64,000 bases of DNA from a bacterium. Lineage in GTDB: Bacteria > Sysuimicrobiota > Sysuimicrobiia > Sysuimicrobiales > Segetimicrobiaceae. The translations under genes were made by a program, and so were the position numbers. Below the pieces are notes generated by a model, which saw only the letters and a list, made by a program, of their open reading frames with translations, was not told the origin of the DNA and searched no databases. Location: the NCBI GenBank assembly GCA_035295165.1, contig DATGJN010000104.1:1-64000 (forward strand), written 5' to 3'. Below are positions 34,242 through 42,920 of this stretch, piece after piece; positions within the stretch are counted from its first letter, which is position 1, and each line of letters starts with the position of its first letter.

Positions 34242-35026
34242 CCCTCGGCCCGGGCGAGGCGCCCCGAGCTGCGCGAGCGCTCCACCATCCACGCGAACGC
34301 GCCCGCGGCAAGCGCGAAGTAGACGAGGTTCTCGGCGCCGGCGATGCCGAGGAACCGCCAATTTACACCGGGCGTGTCGAGCGCCCGCCGCGCGGCTTCG
34401 AACACGAACGTCGGCGGCAGGGCGTACGCGACCGCGCGGAGACTCGGCGGCAACGCCGAGAGCGGGAAGAACGCCGCGGTCAGGGGTTGGAAGAGGAAGA
34501 CCATCCCCCACGCGAGCGCCTGGATGCGGGTGCCGATCTGGAAGATCACCCCCAACAGGACGAGGCCGACCGACCACGCGAAGAGCGTGAGATTCGCGAA
34601 GAACAGCGCCAAGTTAACAACGCCCAGCCGCAGCATGTCGAAGTGAAACCCCCAGGCCGCGATCGCGCAGATGCCACAGAAGATCACGAGCGTCTTGAGC
34701 AGTCCCGAGAGCATGTGCGCCACGATGTACTCGGGGATCGACAGCGGCGCGACGAACATGTTGCTCAGGTTATGCGACCAGATGTTCCATAGGCTGCCCA
34801 CCGTCAGCGAGTACTGGTTGATGCGGATGACCTCCCACAACAACAACCCGAGGATCAGGTAGGATCCGGTGTTGGCGTTTGTGACGCCGACGAGAAACCG
34901 CGAAACGAACCCGAAGACCACCACAGTAATCAGGGACGTGTAGAATAGATCCACGATCACCTCGAGCGACCGCCGGGTGATGTATACTTCCTGCAGCAGC
35001 ACCGCCTTGATACGTTCACTCCACAC
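34238..35026 (-). CDS. ABC-2 type exporter permease
   Basis: Membrane component of 262 residues with six hydrophobic segments in the ABC2_membrane pattern, including the conserved region FQPLTAAFFPLSALPPSLRA before the last helices. It resembles permeases of NodJ/DrrB type that export lipids, drugs or glycans. GTG 35026 lies inside the end of the ATPase gene, an 11-base overlap. Substrate unknown. Confidence 0.9.
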   Translation of the reverse strand: MWSERIKAVLLQEVYITRRSLEVIVDLFYTSLITVVVFGFVSRFLVGVTNANTGSYLILGLLLWEVIRINQYSLTVGSLWNIWSHNLSNMFVAPLSIPEYIVAHMLSGLLKTLVIFCGICAIAAWGFHFDMLRLGVVNLALFFANLTLFAWSVGLVLLGVIFQIGTRIQALAWGMVFLFQPLTAAFFPLSALPPSLRAVAYALPPTFVFEAARRALDTPGVNWRFLGIAGAENLVYFALAAGAFAWMVERSRSSGRLARAEG

Positions 35027-35942
35027 GGCTGCCTCCCCGCGCGATGCTGAGGAACACGTCCTCCAGCGTCGGTTTCTTCACGTCGATGTCGGTGATCCAG
35101 ACCCCCGTCTCGCCGACGTCGAAAATCAGGCTCGGGAGCGCCTGTTCCGTTGTCTCGATCGACACCGCGTACGGCTGCGTGAACCGGAAGCGTTGCCCGC
35201 GTGCCATCAGGAACCGCTCCACGGCCGCGCGGTCTCCGTCGAACGTCAGCGTGAGGGTCGCGGTGCGAATGCGCTTCGTCAGGCCGAGCGGCGTGTCGTG
35301 GGCGAAGATCCGGCCGCGGTCGAGAAAGATCACGTCGTCGCAGATCCGGGTGACCTCGTGCATGTCGTGGCTGGTGTACAGGATCGACACCCCTGACGTG
35401 CGCCGGATCTCTTCGATCAGCGCCAGCGTCTTGTCCGCGATGTCGGGGTCCAGCGCGGCGGTTGGCTCGTCCATCAGGATCAGCTCCGGGTCGTTCAGCA
35501 GCGCCTTGATGAGATTGACGCGGGTGCGCTGGCCGGCCGAGAGATCCCAATAGCGGGCGGGCAGGAGCTCGGTGATCCCGAAGTAGGACGCCAGCGCGTC
35601 GATCTTCGGCTTCGGCCGGCGAATCGCGTACAGGTGGGCGAACACCTCGAGGTTTTCCCATACGGAGAGTCGTCCCTGCAGTGTGTTGAACGACGACGCG
35701 AAGTTGATCCGCTGCAGACACGCGCTGCGGTGCCGCCGGAATTCCTGCCCGAAGTACACGATGCGTCCCGACGTCGGCGTGATCGAGCCGAGCAGCATGT
35801 GGATCGTCGTCGTCTTGCCCGCGCCGTTCGGGCCGAGCAGCCCCACGATGCGTCCTTTCGGGATCGTGAACGACACACCGTCCACGGCCTTCGCACGGTG
35901 GAACACCTTGACCAGGTTGTGTACTTCGAGGAGCGTGTCCAT
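35016..35942 (-). CDS. ABC-2 type exporter ATPase
   Basis: ATPase of 308 residues partnering the ABC-2 permease. Walker A GPNGAGKTT is at 37-45, the signature is LSAGQRTRVNLIKAL, Walker B is LILMDEPTAALDPD, and the H-loop is in SILYTSHDMHEV. The 90-residue C-terminal domain (after DRGRIFAHDTPLGL) is the one common in drug and polysaccharide exporters of this group. ATG 35942 is used; a start nine bases earlier is possible. It is preceded by a short leader ORF and a promoter. Confidence 0.9.
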   Translation of the reverse strand: MDTLLEVHNLVKVFHRAKAVDGVSFTIPKGRIVGLLGPNGAGKTTTIHMLLGSITPTSGRIVYFGQEFRRHRSACLQRINFASSFNTLQGRLSVWENLEVFAHLYAIRRPKPKIDALASYFGITELLPARYWDLSAGQRTRVNLIKALLNDPELILMDEPTAALDPDIADKTLALIEEIRRTSGVSILYTSHDMHEVTRICDDVIFLDRGRIFAHDTPLGLTKRIRTATLTLTFDGDRAAVERFLMARGQRFRFTQPYAVSIETTEQALPSLIFDVGETGVWITDIDVKKPTLEDVFLSIARGGSRVE

Positions 35943-36053
35943 GGGCACCACGTTGTCGCGAGAATTGGGCGTACACGCCGCGCACCGCCCGGGCGGCGCC
36001 TGGGCAAGCGGACGGGACGAGCCACGAGCGTCGCCCGCGGCCGGGGGTGGATG

Positions 36054-36131
36054 TCAGGTCTGGGGAATCGTGATGGGGTACCGCAACCGTCCGGCCGGAG
36101 TGACGAAACGTTTGCGAAGACCCATGCGCAT
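36054..36131 (-). CDS. 25-codon leader ORF upstream of the ABC-2 exporter
   Basis: The small ORF encodes MRMGLRKRFV followed by TPAGRLRYPITIPQT and a stop. It has an ideal ribosome site (AGGAGG about six bases before ATG) and lies between a good promoter and the exporter ATPase, 111 bases upstream of that gene. The product is basic, with five arginines among 25 residues. It could be a regulatory leader peptide or a small functional peptide; no family is recognised. Confidence 0.5.
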   Translation of the reverse strand: MRMGLRKRFVTPAGRLRYPITIPQT

Positions 36132-36164
36132 GTCGTCACCTCCTGCGGACGGATAACTAGCACG

Positions 36165-36193
36165 ATTTTGGCATGGAGGTCGGTCGAAGTCAA
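36165..36193 (-). promoter_or_regulatory. promoter of the leader ORF and ABC-2 exporter
   Basis: On the minus strand, -35 TTGACT (36188-36193) and -10 CAAAAT (36165-36170) are separated by 17 bases. Transcription would begin near 36158, about 27 bases before the leader ORF start. Confidence 0.6.
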
Positions 36194-36295
36194 CGGTGGC
36201 CGATGGTCCGTTCGCCCACAGGCCCGACAACGGGAAGACCCCGGGTCATCCGTGGCGTCCGCGGGCTCCGCGCGCGCATGCAACCGTGCCGCCGG

Positions 36296-36323
36296 TTGCG
36301 CGCGCGCGATCGTATGGTATACT
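36296..36323 (+). promoter_or_regulatory. promoter of the thiamin salvage operon
   Basis: -35 TTGCGC (36296-36301) and -10 TATACT (36318-36323) are 16 bases apart, with TGG just before the -10 box making it an extended -10. Transcription would start near 36330, immediately before the TPP riboswitch. Confidence 0.7.
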
Positions 36324-36334
36324 CGACTCGTAGA

Positions 36335-36439
36335 CAACCACATAGCGTGGGGGAGCTTGGGACGACCAGGCTGAGAGGATGGCTGAGATCGCCATCGACC
36401 CCGGAACCTGATCTGGGTAATGCCAGCGGAGGGAGGTTG
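36335..36439 (+). ncRNA. TPP riboswitch (THI element)
   Basis: The conserved cores are present: GGCTGAGA in the pyrimidine-binding arm and GAACCTGATCTGGGTAATGC followed by CAGCGGAGGGA in the pyrophosphate arm. CAACC at 36335 and GGTTG at 36435 close helix P1. It lies directly after a promoter and before a nine-gene thiamin salvage operon, as expected. Confidence 0.97.
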
Positions 36440-36443
36440 ACCG

Positions 36444-36472
36444 AGCGCCGTCCCGATTCCGGGGGCGGCGCT
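36444..36472 (+). promoter_or_regulatory. riboswitch expression platform hairpin
   Basis: AGCGCCG and CGGCGCT pair over 7 bases, with CCC/GGG extending the stem, just after helix P1. It may end transcription or hide the G-rich stretch at 36461-36468 that could serve as ribosome site. No T-run follows, so control of translation is at least as likely. Confidence 0.5.
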
Positions 36473-36492
36473 GTTGCGTCTTGGACACGAAG

Positions 36493-37299
36493 ATGCCTGC
36501 AAAACTCGAAGTCGAGGGCGTGGTCAAACGGTTTCCCGCGGCGGCAAGCGCCAGCGGCGGTCCGTTGTCGGCCGGCGCGGGTCGGGGCTGGATCGAGGCG
36601 CTCGGCGGCGTGTCGTTGCACGTCGAGGAGCGCGAGTTTGTCACGCTGTTGGGTCCGAGCGGCTGCGGCAAGAGCACGCTCTGCAACATCGTCGCCGGGC
36701 TGTATGCCGCCGACGCGGGGACGGTGCGGCTCGACGGGGCGCCGCTCGCCGGGACGCGGGGTCGCATCGCGTACATGCAGCAAAAAGACCTCCTGCTACC
36801 GTGGCGCACCGTGCTCCACAACGCGACGCTCGGCCTTGAGGTGCAGGGCGTGCGCGGGCCCGCCGCGCGCGCGGAGGCGCTCGAGCTCTTGCGCACGTTC
36901 GGTCTGGACGGCTTCGAGCGCGCCTACCCGTCTGCGCTCTCCGGTGGCATGCGTCAGCGGGTCGCCCTGGTCCGGACCCTGTTGTGTCGGCGCGAGATGC
37001 TGGTGCTCGACGAACCGTTCGGCGCCCTCGACGCGATGACGCGCTCGGCGATGCAGGACTATCTCCTCCGGCTCCGCGGGGAGTTCCGCCGGACGGTTCT
37101 GTTCATCACGCACGATGTCGAGGAAGCGGTGTTGCTGTCGGATCGCATCTACGTGCTCACGGGACGCCCGGGCCGGGTGCGCGCAACGGTACCGGTCGCG
37201 GTACCGAGGCCGCGCTGGCCGGTGGACGAGGGCGTGGTACGCCTCAAGGGCGAGATCCTCGACATGTTACGGGCCGAGCCGGCGGGGACCCTCGGATGA
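36493..37299 (+). CDS. thiamin-precursor ABC importer ATPase (ThiZ type)
   Basis: ABC ATPase of 268 residues of the nitrate/sulfonate/taurine-like group. Walker [11 protein letters not shown]-loop MQQKDLLLPWRTV, signature LSGGMRQRVALVR and Walker B MLVLDEPFGALDAMTR are intact. An insert of about 20 residues near position 20-35 extends the N-terminal strand. Being first behind a TPP riboswitch and followed by a permease and an HMP-type binding protein, it is most likely the ThiZ-like energiser of pyrimidine (HMP or formylaminopyrimidine) uptake. TTG 36481 is an alternative start. Confidence 0.88.
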   Translation: MPAKLEVEGVVKRFPAAASASGGPLSAGAGRGWIEALGGVSLHVEEREFVTLLGPSGCGKSTLCNIVAGLYAADAGTVRLDGAPLAGTRGRIAYMQQKDLLLPWRTVLHNATLGLEVQGVRGPAARAEALELLRTFGLDGFERAYPSALSGGMRQRVALVRTLLCRREMLVLDEPFGALDAMTRSAMQDYLLRLRGEFRRTVLFITHDVEEAVLLSDRIYVLTGRPGRVRATVPVAVPRPRWPVDEGVVRLKGEILDMLRAEPAGTLG

Positions 37300-38165
37300 G
37301 CGCCGTGGATCCCCGCCACGTCGCGACGGCGTCCGACGAGGCTCATGCCAGGGGCCGCACCGTCGCCGGGTGGGCGGCCGCGGTCGCCGGGCGATCCGTC
37401 CGCTGGGGCGGACGGATCGCCCCCCCGGCCGCGCTGTTCGTCGCGCTCCTCGTCGTGTGGGAGTGGGCGGTGCGTGCGTTCAGCATTCCGGCGTACATTC
37501 TGCCGCCGCCGAGCCGGATCGCGGGAGTGCTCCTGACCGATCGCGCGCTGTTGCTCGGGGACGCGGCGGTCACGCTGGAGGAGGTCCTGGCGGGGTTCGC
37601 GGTCGCGTTCGCGGTAGGGATCGTCCTGGCCCTGGCGATCTTCTCGTCGCGGACGGTGGAGCGGGCGGTGTATCCGCTCGTCGTTGCCAGTCAGACGGTT
37701 CCGGTGTTTGCGATTGCGCCGCTCCTGATCGTCTGGTTTGGGTACGGGATGGCGTCGAAGGTGGCGATGGCGGCGCTGATCGTCTTCTTTCCGATCGTCG
37801 TCAACACGGTGGATGGCCTGCGGGCTGCGGACGAAGATCTCGTCAACCTGCTGCGCATTCTCGGGGCGGACCGCCGGCGGATCTTGTTCACGATCCGCGT
37901 GCCGGCGGCGCTGCCGTTCGTGTTCTCTGGGGTGCGCATCGCGGTCGCGACGAGCGTGATCGGGGCGGTCATCGGCGAGTGGGTCGGGGCGACGCAGGGG
38001 CTCGGGTTCGCGATGATTCACGCGAACGCCCAACTCCACATCGATCGGGTCTTCGCGGCGATCGTGTACCTGAGCGCCATGGCGCTCGCACTCTTCGGCG
38101 CCGTCTCCGGGGTGGAGTGGGTCGCGCTGCCGTGGCACCGCGCGGCGCGCGCGGGCGGGCGCTGA
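37296..38165 (+). CDS. thiamin-precursor ABC importer permease (ThiX type)
   Basis: Inner-membrane permease of 289 residues with six to seven helices. The segment FSIPAYILPPPSRIAGVLL and the EAA loop LLRILGADRRRILFTIRVPAALP are typical of SsuC/ThiX permeases. A 45-residue polar N-terminal extension precedes the first helix. ATGA overlap couples it to the ATPase gene. It works with the ATPase at 36493 and the binding protein at 38249. Confidence 0.9.
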   Translation: MSAVDPRHVATASDEAHARGRTVAGWAAAVAGRSVRWGGRIAPPAALFVALLVVWEWAVRAFSIPAYILPPPSRIAGVLLTDRALLLGDAAVTLEEVLAGFAVAFAVGIVLALAIFSSRTVERAVYPLVVASQTVPVFAIAPLLIVWFGYGMASKVAMAALIVFFPIVVNTVDGLRAADEDLVNLLRILGADRRRILFTIRVPAALPFVFSGVRIAVATSVIGAVIGEWVGATQGLGFAMIHANAQLHIDRVFAAIVYLSAMALALFGAVSGVEWVALPWHRAARAGGR

Positions 38166-38248
38166 GATCGTGCCTCGCCGCTAGCCCCCGGCGGGGCGCA
38201 TAGGGCGCCGCGGCGGTCACGTCGCGGGGCAGGTCGAGGAGGTGGAGG

Positions 38249-39223
38249 GTGGCAGGATTGACTGTGAGGGGAGTCGCGGTCCTCACCGCGCTCGTCGCGA
38301 CAGCGATGGTGCTGGTCCCCGGTCCGGGCCGGGCGACGGCGCCGGACCCGGTCACGTTCATGCTCGATTGGTTCCCGAACCCGGACCACGTCCCGTTGTA
38401 CGCTGCGCTCGGCCAGGGCTACTTCACACAGGCCGGCCTCCGCGTGGCGGTGCAGGTGCCCGCGAACGCCGACGATCCGCTGAAGCTCGCGGCGGTCGGC
38501 CGCGTGGACGTCGCTGTGAACTACGAGCCGAACGTCGTGATCGCGCGCGCGCAGGGGTTGCCGGTGAAGAGCATCGGCGTCCTGATCGGGCAGCCATTGA
38601 CGACCATCATGTTCCTCGCATCCGCGGGCATTCGGGCGCCGAAGGACCTCGTCGGGCGCCGCGTCGGGTTTGCGGTGACGGGGTACCAGGACGCGATCGT
38701 CGACCAGGTCGTGCACAGCGACGGCGCCGCGGAGTCGAACTTGAAGATGGTCAACGTCGGCTTCGACCTCGTCCCCGCGCTGCTGACCCACAAGGTGGAT
38801 GCGGTCGTCGGCGCCTACCGGAACGTTGAGCGGGTGCAGATCGAGATGCAGGGCCAGACGGTGGGCATGTTCGAACCGGAGCGGTACGGCGTGCCGACGT
38901 TCTACGAGCTGGTCTTGATCGCGCGCGACGGCGAAATCGCGTCGCGGCGGAGGGTGCTCCAGCGGTTCGTCGGTGCGGTGGCGCGCGGCCTCGCGTTCAC
39001 GGAGACCCATCCCGACGCGGCGTTTCAGGAGTACGCGCGTCTGAACCCAAGGCTGAACGACGCCTTCAACCGGCGATCGTTCGAGGCGACGCTTCCGTAC
39101 TACGCTCGTACGCAGGATCAACGCGCCGAGCGGTGGGACACGTTCAGCCGGTGGATGGCGTCCCACAAGGTCATCGCCACGGCGGTACCGGCGGCGGATC
39201 TGTTCGTCAATCTGACGCCGTAG
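38249..39223 (+). CDS. ABC importer substrate-binding protein, ThiY/NMT1 family
   Basis: Binding protein of 324 residues with a signal peptide over about residues 1-30. The mature start FMLDWFPNPDHVPLYAALGQGYF is the hallmark of ThiY and NMT1/THI5-like proteins that bind hydroxymethylpyrimidine or N-formyl-aminomethylpyrimidine. GAGGAGGTGGAGGG precedes GTG 38249. TenA 36 bases downstream deaminates aminopyrimidine, which points to salvage of degraded thiamin. Confidence 0.92.
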   Translation: MAGLTVRGVAVLTALVATAMVLVPGPGRATAPDPVTFMLDWFPNPDHVPLYAALGQGYFTQAGLRVAVQVPANADDPLKLAAVGRVDVAVNYEPNVVIARAQGLPVKSIGVLIGQPLTTIMFLASAGIRAPKDLVGRRVGFAVTGYQDAIVDQVVHSDGAAESNLKMVNVGFDLVPALLTHKVDAVVGAYRNVERVQIEMQGQTVGMFEPERYGVPTFYELVLIARDGEIASRRRVLQRFVGAVARGLAFTETHPDAAFQEYARLNPRLNDAFNRRSFEATLPYYARTQDQRAERWDTFSRWMASHKVIATAVPAADLFVNLTP

Positions 39224-39259
39224 CGAGGCGCACGTGGCGGAGACGGGGGACCACGCAGC

Positions 39260-39928
39260 ATGAGCCTGTTTGCACGGCTCCAGGAGGACGCGGCGGCGCT
39301 TCGGGAGCAGGTGCAGACCCATCCGTTCGTCGTAGGACTCGGGGACGGAACGCTGCCCGGGGACCGCTACCAGTTCTACCTGCGTCAGGACTACCGGTTC
39401 CTGGGCGAGTACGGCCGCGTGCTGGCGCTGGCGGTCGCGCGGGCGGACGATCTTGCCATCGCGTCTCGTTTCGCCGACATTCTCAACCTGACCCTCAACG
39501 TCGAGATGGACCTGCACCGCGAGAGCTGCTGGGCCGCCGGCATCTCGCCGGAGGCGCTCGAAGACACGCGGCCCGCGCCCGCGACCCAGGCGTACACGAA
39601 TCATCTCCGCGTCGTTGCGGAGACGGGGGATCTCGCCGCGATCCTCGCCGCCGTATTGCCGTGCGCCTATGGGTACTGGGAAGTCGCGTGTCGGCTGCGG
39701 ACGGGCGGGCTCCCCGAGACGCAGCCGCTGTACGCGAACTGGATCCGCATGTACACCTCGGAGGAGTACGGGGCGATGGCCCAGTGGATGGCCGGGCTGT
39801 TCGACCGGCTCGCCACGGACCTCCCGTCGTCGCGCGAGGCCGCGTTGCGCGACGTGTTTTTGACGAGCCAGCGGTACGAGTACCTGTTCTGGGAGATGGC
39901 ATGGCGAATGGAGGAGTGGTCGATATGA
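39260..39928 (+). CDS. tenA: thiaminase II / aminopyrimidine aminohydrolase TenA
   Basis: TenA converts aminopyrimidine from broken-down thiamin to hydroxymethylpyrimidine. The 222-residue protein has the catalytic C135 in LPCAYGYWE, D44 in LRQDYRFL and a glutamate at about 212 (FWEMAW), at nearly the same positions as in Bacillus subtilis TenA. Its product would be phosphorylated by ThiD at the end of the operon. The stop overlaps the thiW start. Confidence 0.95.
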   Translation: MSLFARLQEDAAALREQVQTHPFVVGLGDGTLPGDRYQFYLRQDYRFLGEYGRVLALAVARADDLAIASRFADILNLTLNVEMDLHRESCWAAGISPEALEDTRPAPATQAYTNHLRVVAETGDLAAILAAVLPCAYGYWEVACRLRTGGLPETQPLYANWIRMYTSEEYGAMAQWMAGLFDRLATDLPSSREAALRDVFLTSQRYEYLFWEMAWRMEEWSI

Positions 39929-40443
39929 TACGACAGGATTCGGCGGATCACGGATCGCACCTCAGACGGCTCGTCCTCGCCGCGATGTTTGCGGCGATCG
40001 CGACGGCGCTCGGACCCTTGAGCATTCCCGTCGGCCCGGCGCGCGTGGCCCCGTTTCAGCACACGGTCAACGCGGTGGCGGGTGTCCTGCTCGGCCCATG
40101 GTACGCCGCCGGCGCAGCACTCGTGACGGCCCTGCTGCGCTACAGTCTCCACACCGGCACGCTGTTCGCGTTTCCGGGCAGCCCGTTCGGAGCGCTGGTG
40201 GTGGGCTACGCGTACCGCGTCTTCCGCAACGACGCGGCCGCGTTGTGCGAGCCGATCGGGACCGGCCTGATCGGAGCGACGATCGCGGCGTTGATGTTTC
40301 AGCCGCTGGTAGGGTCCCACCACACCTGGGCCTGGTTCCAGACTGCATTTCTGTCGGCGAGCATTCCTGGAACGCTGCTCGGCTACGTGGTGCTCCGGGC
40401 GCTCCGTCGCCTGCCGGCGATGAAGGCATGGCGGGCGGCGTGA
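39925..40443 (+). CDS. thiW: ThiW family thiazole-precursor transporter
   Basis: Integral membrane protein of 172 residues with five to six helices. The sequence PLSIPVGPARVAPFQHTVNA followed by GVLLGPWYAAGAAL is the ThiW signature. ThiW is the predicted substrate-capture subunit of an ECF-type importer for hydroxyethylthiazole; the shared EcfAT energising module is not in this window. It lies directly before thiM, which phosphorylates the thiazole. Confidence 0.93.
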   Translation: MIRQDSADHGSHLRRLVLAAMFAAIATALGPLSIPVGPARVAPFQHTVNAVAGVLLGPWYAAGAALVTALLRYSLHTGTLFAFPGSPFGALVVGYAYRVFRNDAAALCEPIGTGLIGATIAALMFQPLVGSHHTWAWFQTAFLSASIPGTLLGYVVLRALRRLPAMKAWRAA

Positions 40444-41246
40444 CCGAGCCGGCGCCGCTCGCGGCGGCGGATCTGCTGGCGCGCGTGCGCGAACGGCACC
40501 CGCTGGTCCATCACATTACGAACGTCGTCACCGTGAACGATGTCGCCAATGTGACCCTCGCGGTGGGCGCATCCCCCGTGATGGCGCATGCGGCGGAAGA
40601 GGTCGAGGAGATGGTGGCGGCCGCGGGCGCCCTGGTGCTCAACATCGGCACGCTGACCGCCCAGGTCGTCGAGGTGATGCTGTTGGCGGGACGCCGTGCG
40701 AACGCCGCAGGGGTGCCGGTCGTGCTGGATCCGGTCGGTGCGGGCGCCACCGCGTTCCGTACCGCGCAGTCGCGCCGCCTGCTGGACGCCGTACGCGTCG
40801 CCTGTGTGCGGGGGAATGCGGGGGAGGTGGCCGCGTTGGCCGGACGTCCCGGGGGAGTACGGGGCGTGGACGCGGCGGGACGGGTGGACGCGCTGGACGA
40901 CCTGGCGCGCGCACTGGCGCGCGCCACGGGTGCGGTCGTCGCCGCAACCGGCCGGGTGGACCTGCTTACTGACGGCCGACGCACCGTGCGGATCGAAAAC
41001 GGGCACGCCTTGCTGGCGCAGATCACGGGGAGCGGTTGCATGGCCACCGCGGTCGTCGGTGCGTTCTGCGCGGTCGAGCCCGACACGCTGAACGCAGCCG
41101 CGGCGGGACTGACCTGCTTCGAGGTCGCCGCGGAGCGGGCCGCGGAGGCATCGCCCGGCCCCGGCACGTTTCGCGTGCGGCTGCTTGACGCGCTCGCGGC
41201 GCTCGACGGCGCCGCCGTCACCCGCGCGGCGAGGATCCGGGCATGA
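40440..41246 (+). CDS. thiM: hydroxyethylthiazole kinase
   Basis: Phosphorylates hydroxyethylthiazole for thiamin salvage, 268 residues. The N-terminal VHHITNVVTVNDVANVTLAV and the ribokinase-like phosphate loop AQITGSGCMATAVVGAF with catalytic cysteine are conserved, as is VLDPVGAGAT. GTG 40440 overlaps the thiW stop (GTGA), matching the coupling used elsewhere in this operon; ATG 40428 is an alternative. Confidence 0.95.
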   Translation: MTEPAPLAAADLLARVRERHPLVHHITNVVTVNDVANVTLAVGASPVMAHAAEEVEEMVAAAGALVLNIGTLTAQVVEVMLLAGRRANAAGVPVVLDPVGAGATAFRTAQSRRLLDAVRVACVRGNAGEVAALAGRPGGVRGVDAAGRVDALDDLARALARATGAVVAATGRVDLLTDGRRTVRIENGHALLAQITGSGCMATAVVGAFCAVEPDTLNAAAAGLTCFEVAAERAAEASPGPGTFRVRLLDALAALDGAAVTRAARIRA

Positions 41247-41884
41247 CGGTGCGCGGCGACTGGCGGGTCTACGTCATCACCGATGCCCCGCGGGCACGGG
41301 GGCGGTCCCACCTCGACGTTGGCGAGGCCGCCGTGCGCGGCGGCGCCACCGCGCTGCAGTTGCGGATGAAGGACGAACCGGCCCGCACGGTGGTGGAGAC
41401 GGCGCGCCGACTCGCCTCGATCTGTCGTGCCGCCGGGGTCACGTTCATCGTGAACGACCGCGTGGACGTCGCCATCGCCGCCGGGGCCGACGGCGTGCAC
41501 GTCGGACAGGACGATCTCCCGGCGGCGGCGGCCCGGGCAGTGCTCGGGCGCGGCCCGTTGCTCGGCGTCTCGGCGGCGACCCGCGAAGAGGCGGACGAGG
41601 CCGGGCGGGCCGGCGCGGACTACCTCGGCGTGGGTGCGGTCTACGCGACGGCGACGAAGGCCGACGCGGGGGCGCCCGTGGGGCTTCGCCGCATCGAGGA
41701 GATCCGTCGGACGACCGCGCTGCCGATCGTCGGCATCGGCGGCATCACGATCGAGAACGCGGCGGCCGTGATCCGCGCCGGCGCCGTCGGGGTCGCGGTG
41801 ATTACGGCGGTCACCCTCGCCGACGACATGGTCGAGGCGACCCGGAGGCTGCGGGAGCACGTCGATGCCGCGCTCCTCGGCTGA
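41243..41884 (+). CDS. thiE: thiamine-phosphate synthase
   Basis: Couples hydroxymethylpyrimidine pyrophosphate and thiazole phosphate to thiamin phosphate, 213 residues. The pyrophosphate-binding QLRMKD, FIVNDRVDVAIAAGADGVHV, GQDDLP and GIGGI motifs of the TIM barrel are all present. ATGA overlap with thiM. The product is used by ThiL encoded next. Confidence 0.96.
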   Translation: MTVRGDWRVYVITDAPRARGRSHLDVGEAAVRGGATALQLRMKDEPARTVVETARRLASICRAAGVTFIVNDRVDVAIAAGADGVHVGQDDLPAAAARAVLGRGPLLGVSAATREEADEAGRAGADYLGVGAVYATATKADAGAPVGLRRIEEIRRTTALPIVGIGGITIENAAAVIRAGAVGVAVITAVTLADDMVEATRRLREHVDAALLG

Positions 41885-41897
41885 CCGGAGCCGCCCG

Positions 41898-42896
41898 ATG
41901 GGCGGACTTGGAGAGTTCGCGTTGATCGACAGGTTGAGCCGCTTGGTGCCGACCGTTGGCCCCGGCGTTACGACCGGTGTCGGCGACGACACAGCGGTGC
42001 TGTCGTTTCCCGGTCGCGCGCTGGCCACGTGCGATGCGCAGGTGGAGGGTGTCCACTTCCGGTTCGGCCTGAGCACCCCGGCGGACGTCGGCTGGCGCGC
42101 GCTCGCCGTCAACGTGAGCGATATCGCTGCCATGGGGGGAACGCCGCGGTACGCGCTCGTCTCCCTGCTGGTGCCGCGTCGGGCGCGGCTCCGCGACATC
42201 GAGGGGATCTACCGCGGGTTGGGTCAGGCGGCGCGGGCCTACGGGGTCGTGGTCGCCGGCGGGAACGTCTCTGGCACCGACGGGCCGATCGTCGTGGACG
42301 TGACCGTGCTCGGGAACGCCGGGCGGACGCTCACTCGGGGCGGCGCGCGCCCGGCGGACGGCCTGTGGGTCACGGGGTCCGTGGGGAAGGCGGCGGCGGG
42401 GTTGTTCCTGGCGGGCCACCCGCGTGTGCGGGTGCCGGGCGGGCGCGCGCTCCGCGCCGCCTATCGTCGGCCGGTGCCGCGGGTCGCGGCCGGTCGGGCT
42501 CTGTCAGCCAGCGCGGCGGTGACGGCGGCGATCGACATCAGCGACGGGACCGCCGCCGATCTGCTCCACGTGCTGGAGGCATCCGGGGTCGGTGTGCGGC
42601 TGGACGTGAGCCGCGTGCCCGTGCCGCCGGGGCTCGCCGAGGCGGCCGCCGCCGCCCGGGTTGATCCGTCCACCTGGGCGCTCGGGGGCGGAGAGGACTT
42701 TGAGTTGCTGTTCACGGCGCGGCCGTCGTTTGACCGCTCGGCGGCGGCCGTCGCGCGCGCGGCTGGCGTGCCGGTGACCCGGATCGGCGAGATCGTGCCG
42801 AGCCGCGGCGGTCGGTGGGTCATTGGACCGACCGGACGGCGAACGCCTCTTATCGCAGCCGGCTGGGATCACCTGAAGGCACGCACGCGTTTGTAG
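41898..42896 (+). CDS. thiL: thiamine-monophosphate kinase
   Basis: Phosphorylates thiamin phosphate to the cofactor TPP, 332 residues. The PurM-like motifs GVGDDTAVLSF, TCDAQVEGVHFRFG, AVNVSDIAAMGGTPRYALV and IDISDGTAADLLHVLE mark it as true ThiL. ATG 41898 is chosen because GGAG lies seven bases upstream and relatives begin with GExxLI; ATG 41865 inside thiE is possible. Confidence 0.95.
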   Translation: MGGLGEFALIDRLSRLVPTVGPGVTTGVGDDTAVLSFPGRALATCDAQVEGVHFRFGLSTPADVGWRALAVNVSDIAAMGGTPRYALVSLLVPRRARLRDIEGIYRGLGQAARAYGVVVAGGNVSGTDGPIVVDVTVLGNAGRTLTRGGARPADGLWVTGSVGKAAAGLFLAGHPRVRVPGGRALRAAYRRPVPRVAAGRALSASAAVTAAIDISDGTAADLLHVLEASGVGVRLDVSRVPVPPGLAEAAAAARVDPSTWALGGGEDFELLFTARPSFDRSAAAVARAAGVPVTRIGEIVPSRGGRWVIGPTGRRTPLIAAGWDHLKARTRL

Positions 42897-42920
42897 CAGA
42901 GCCGCTGGGGGAGGGATCCG

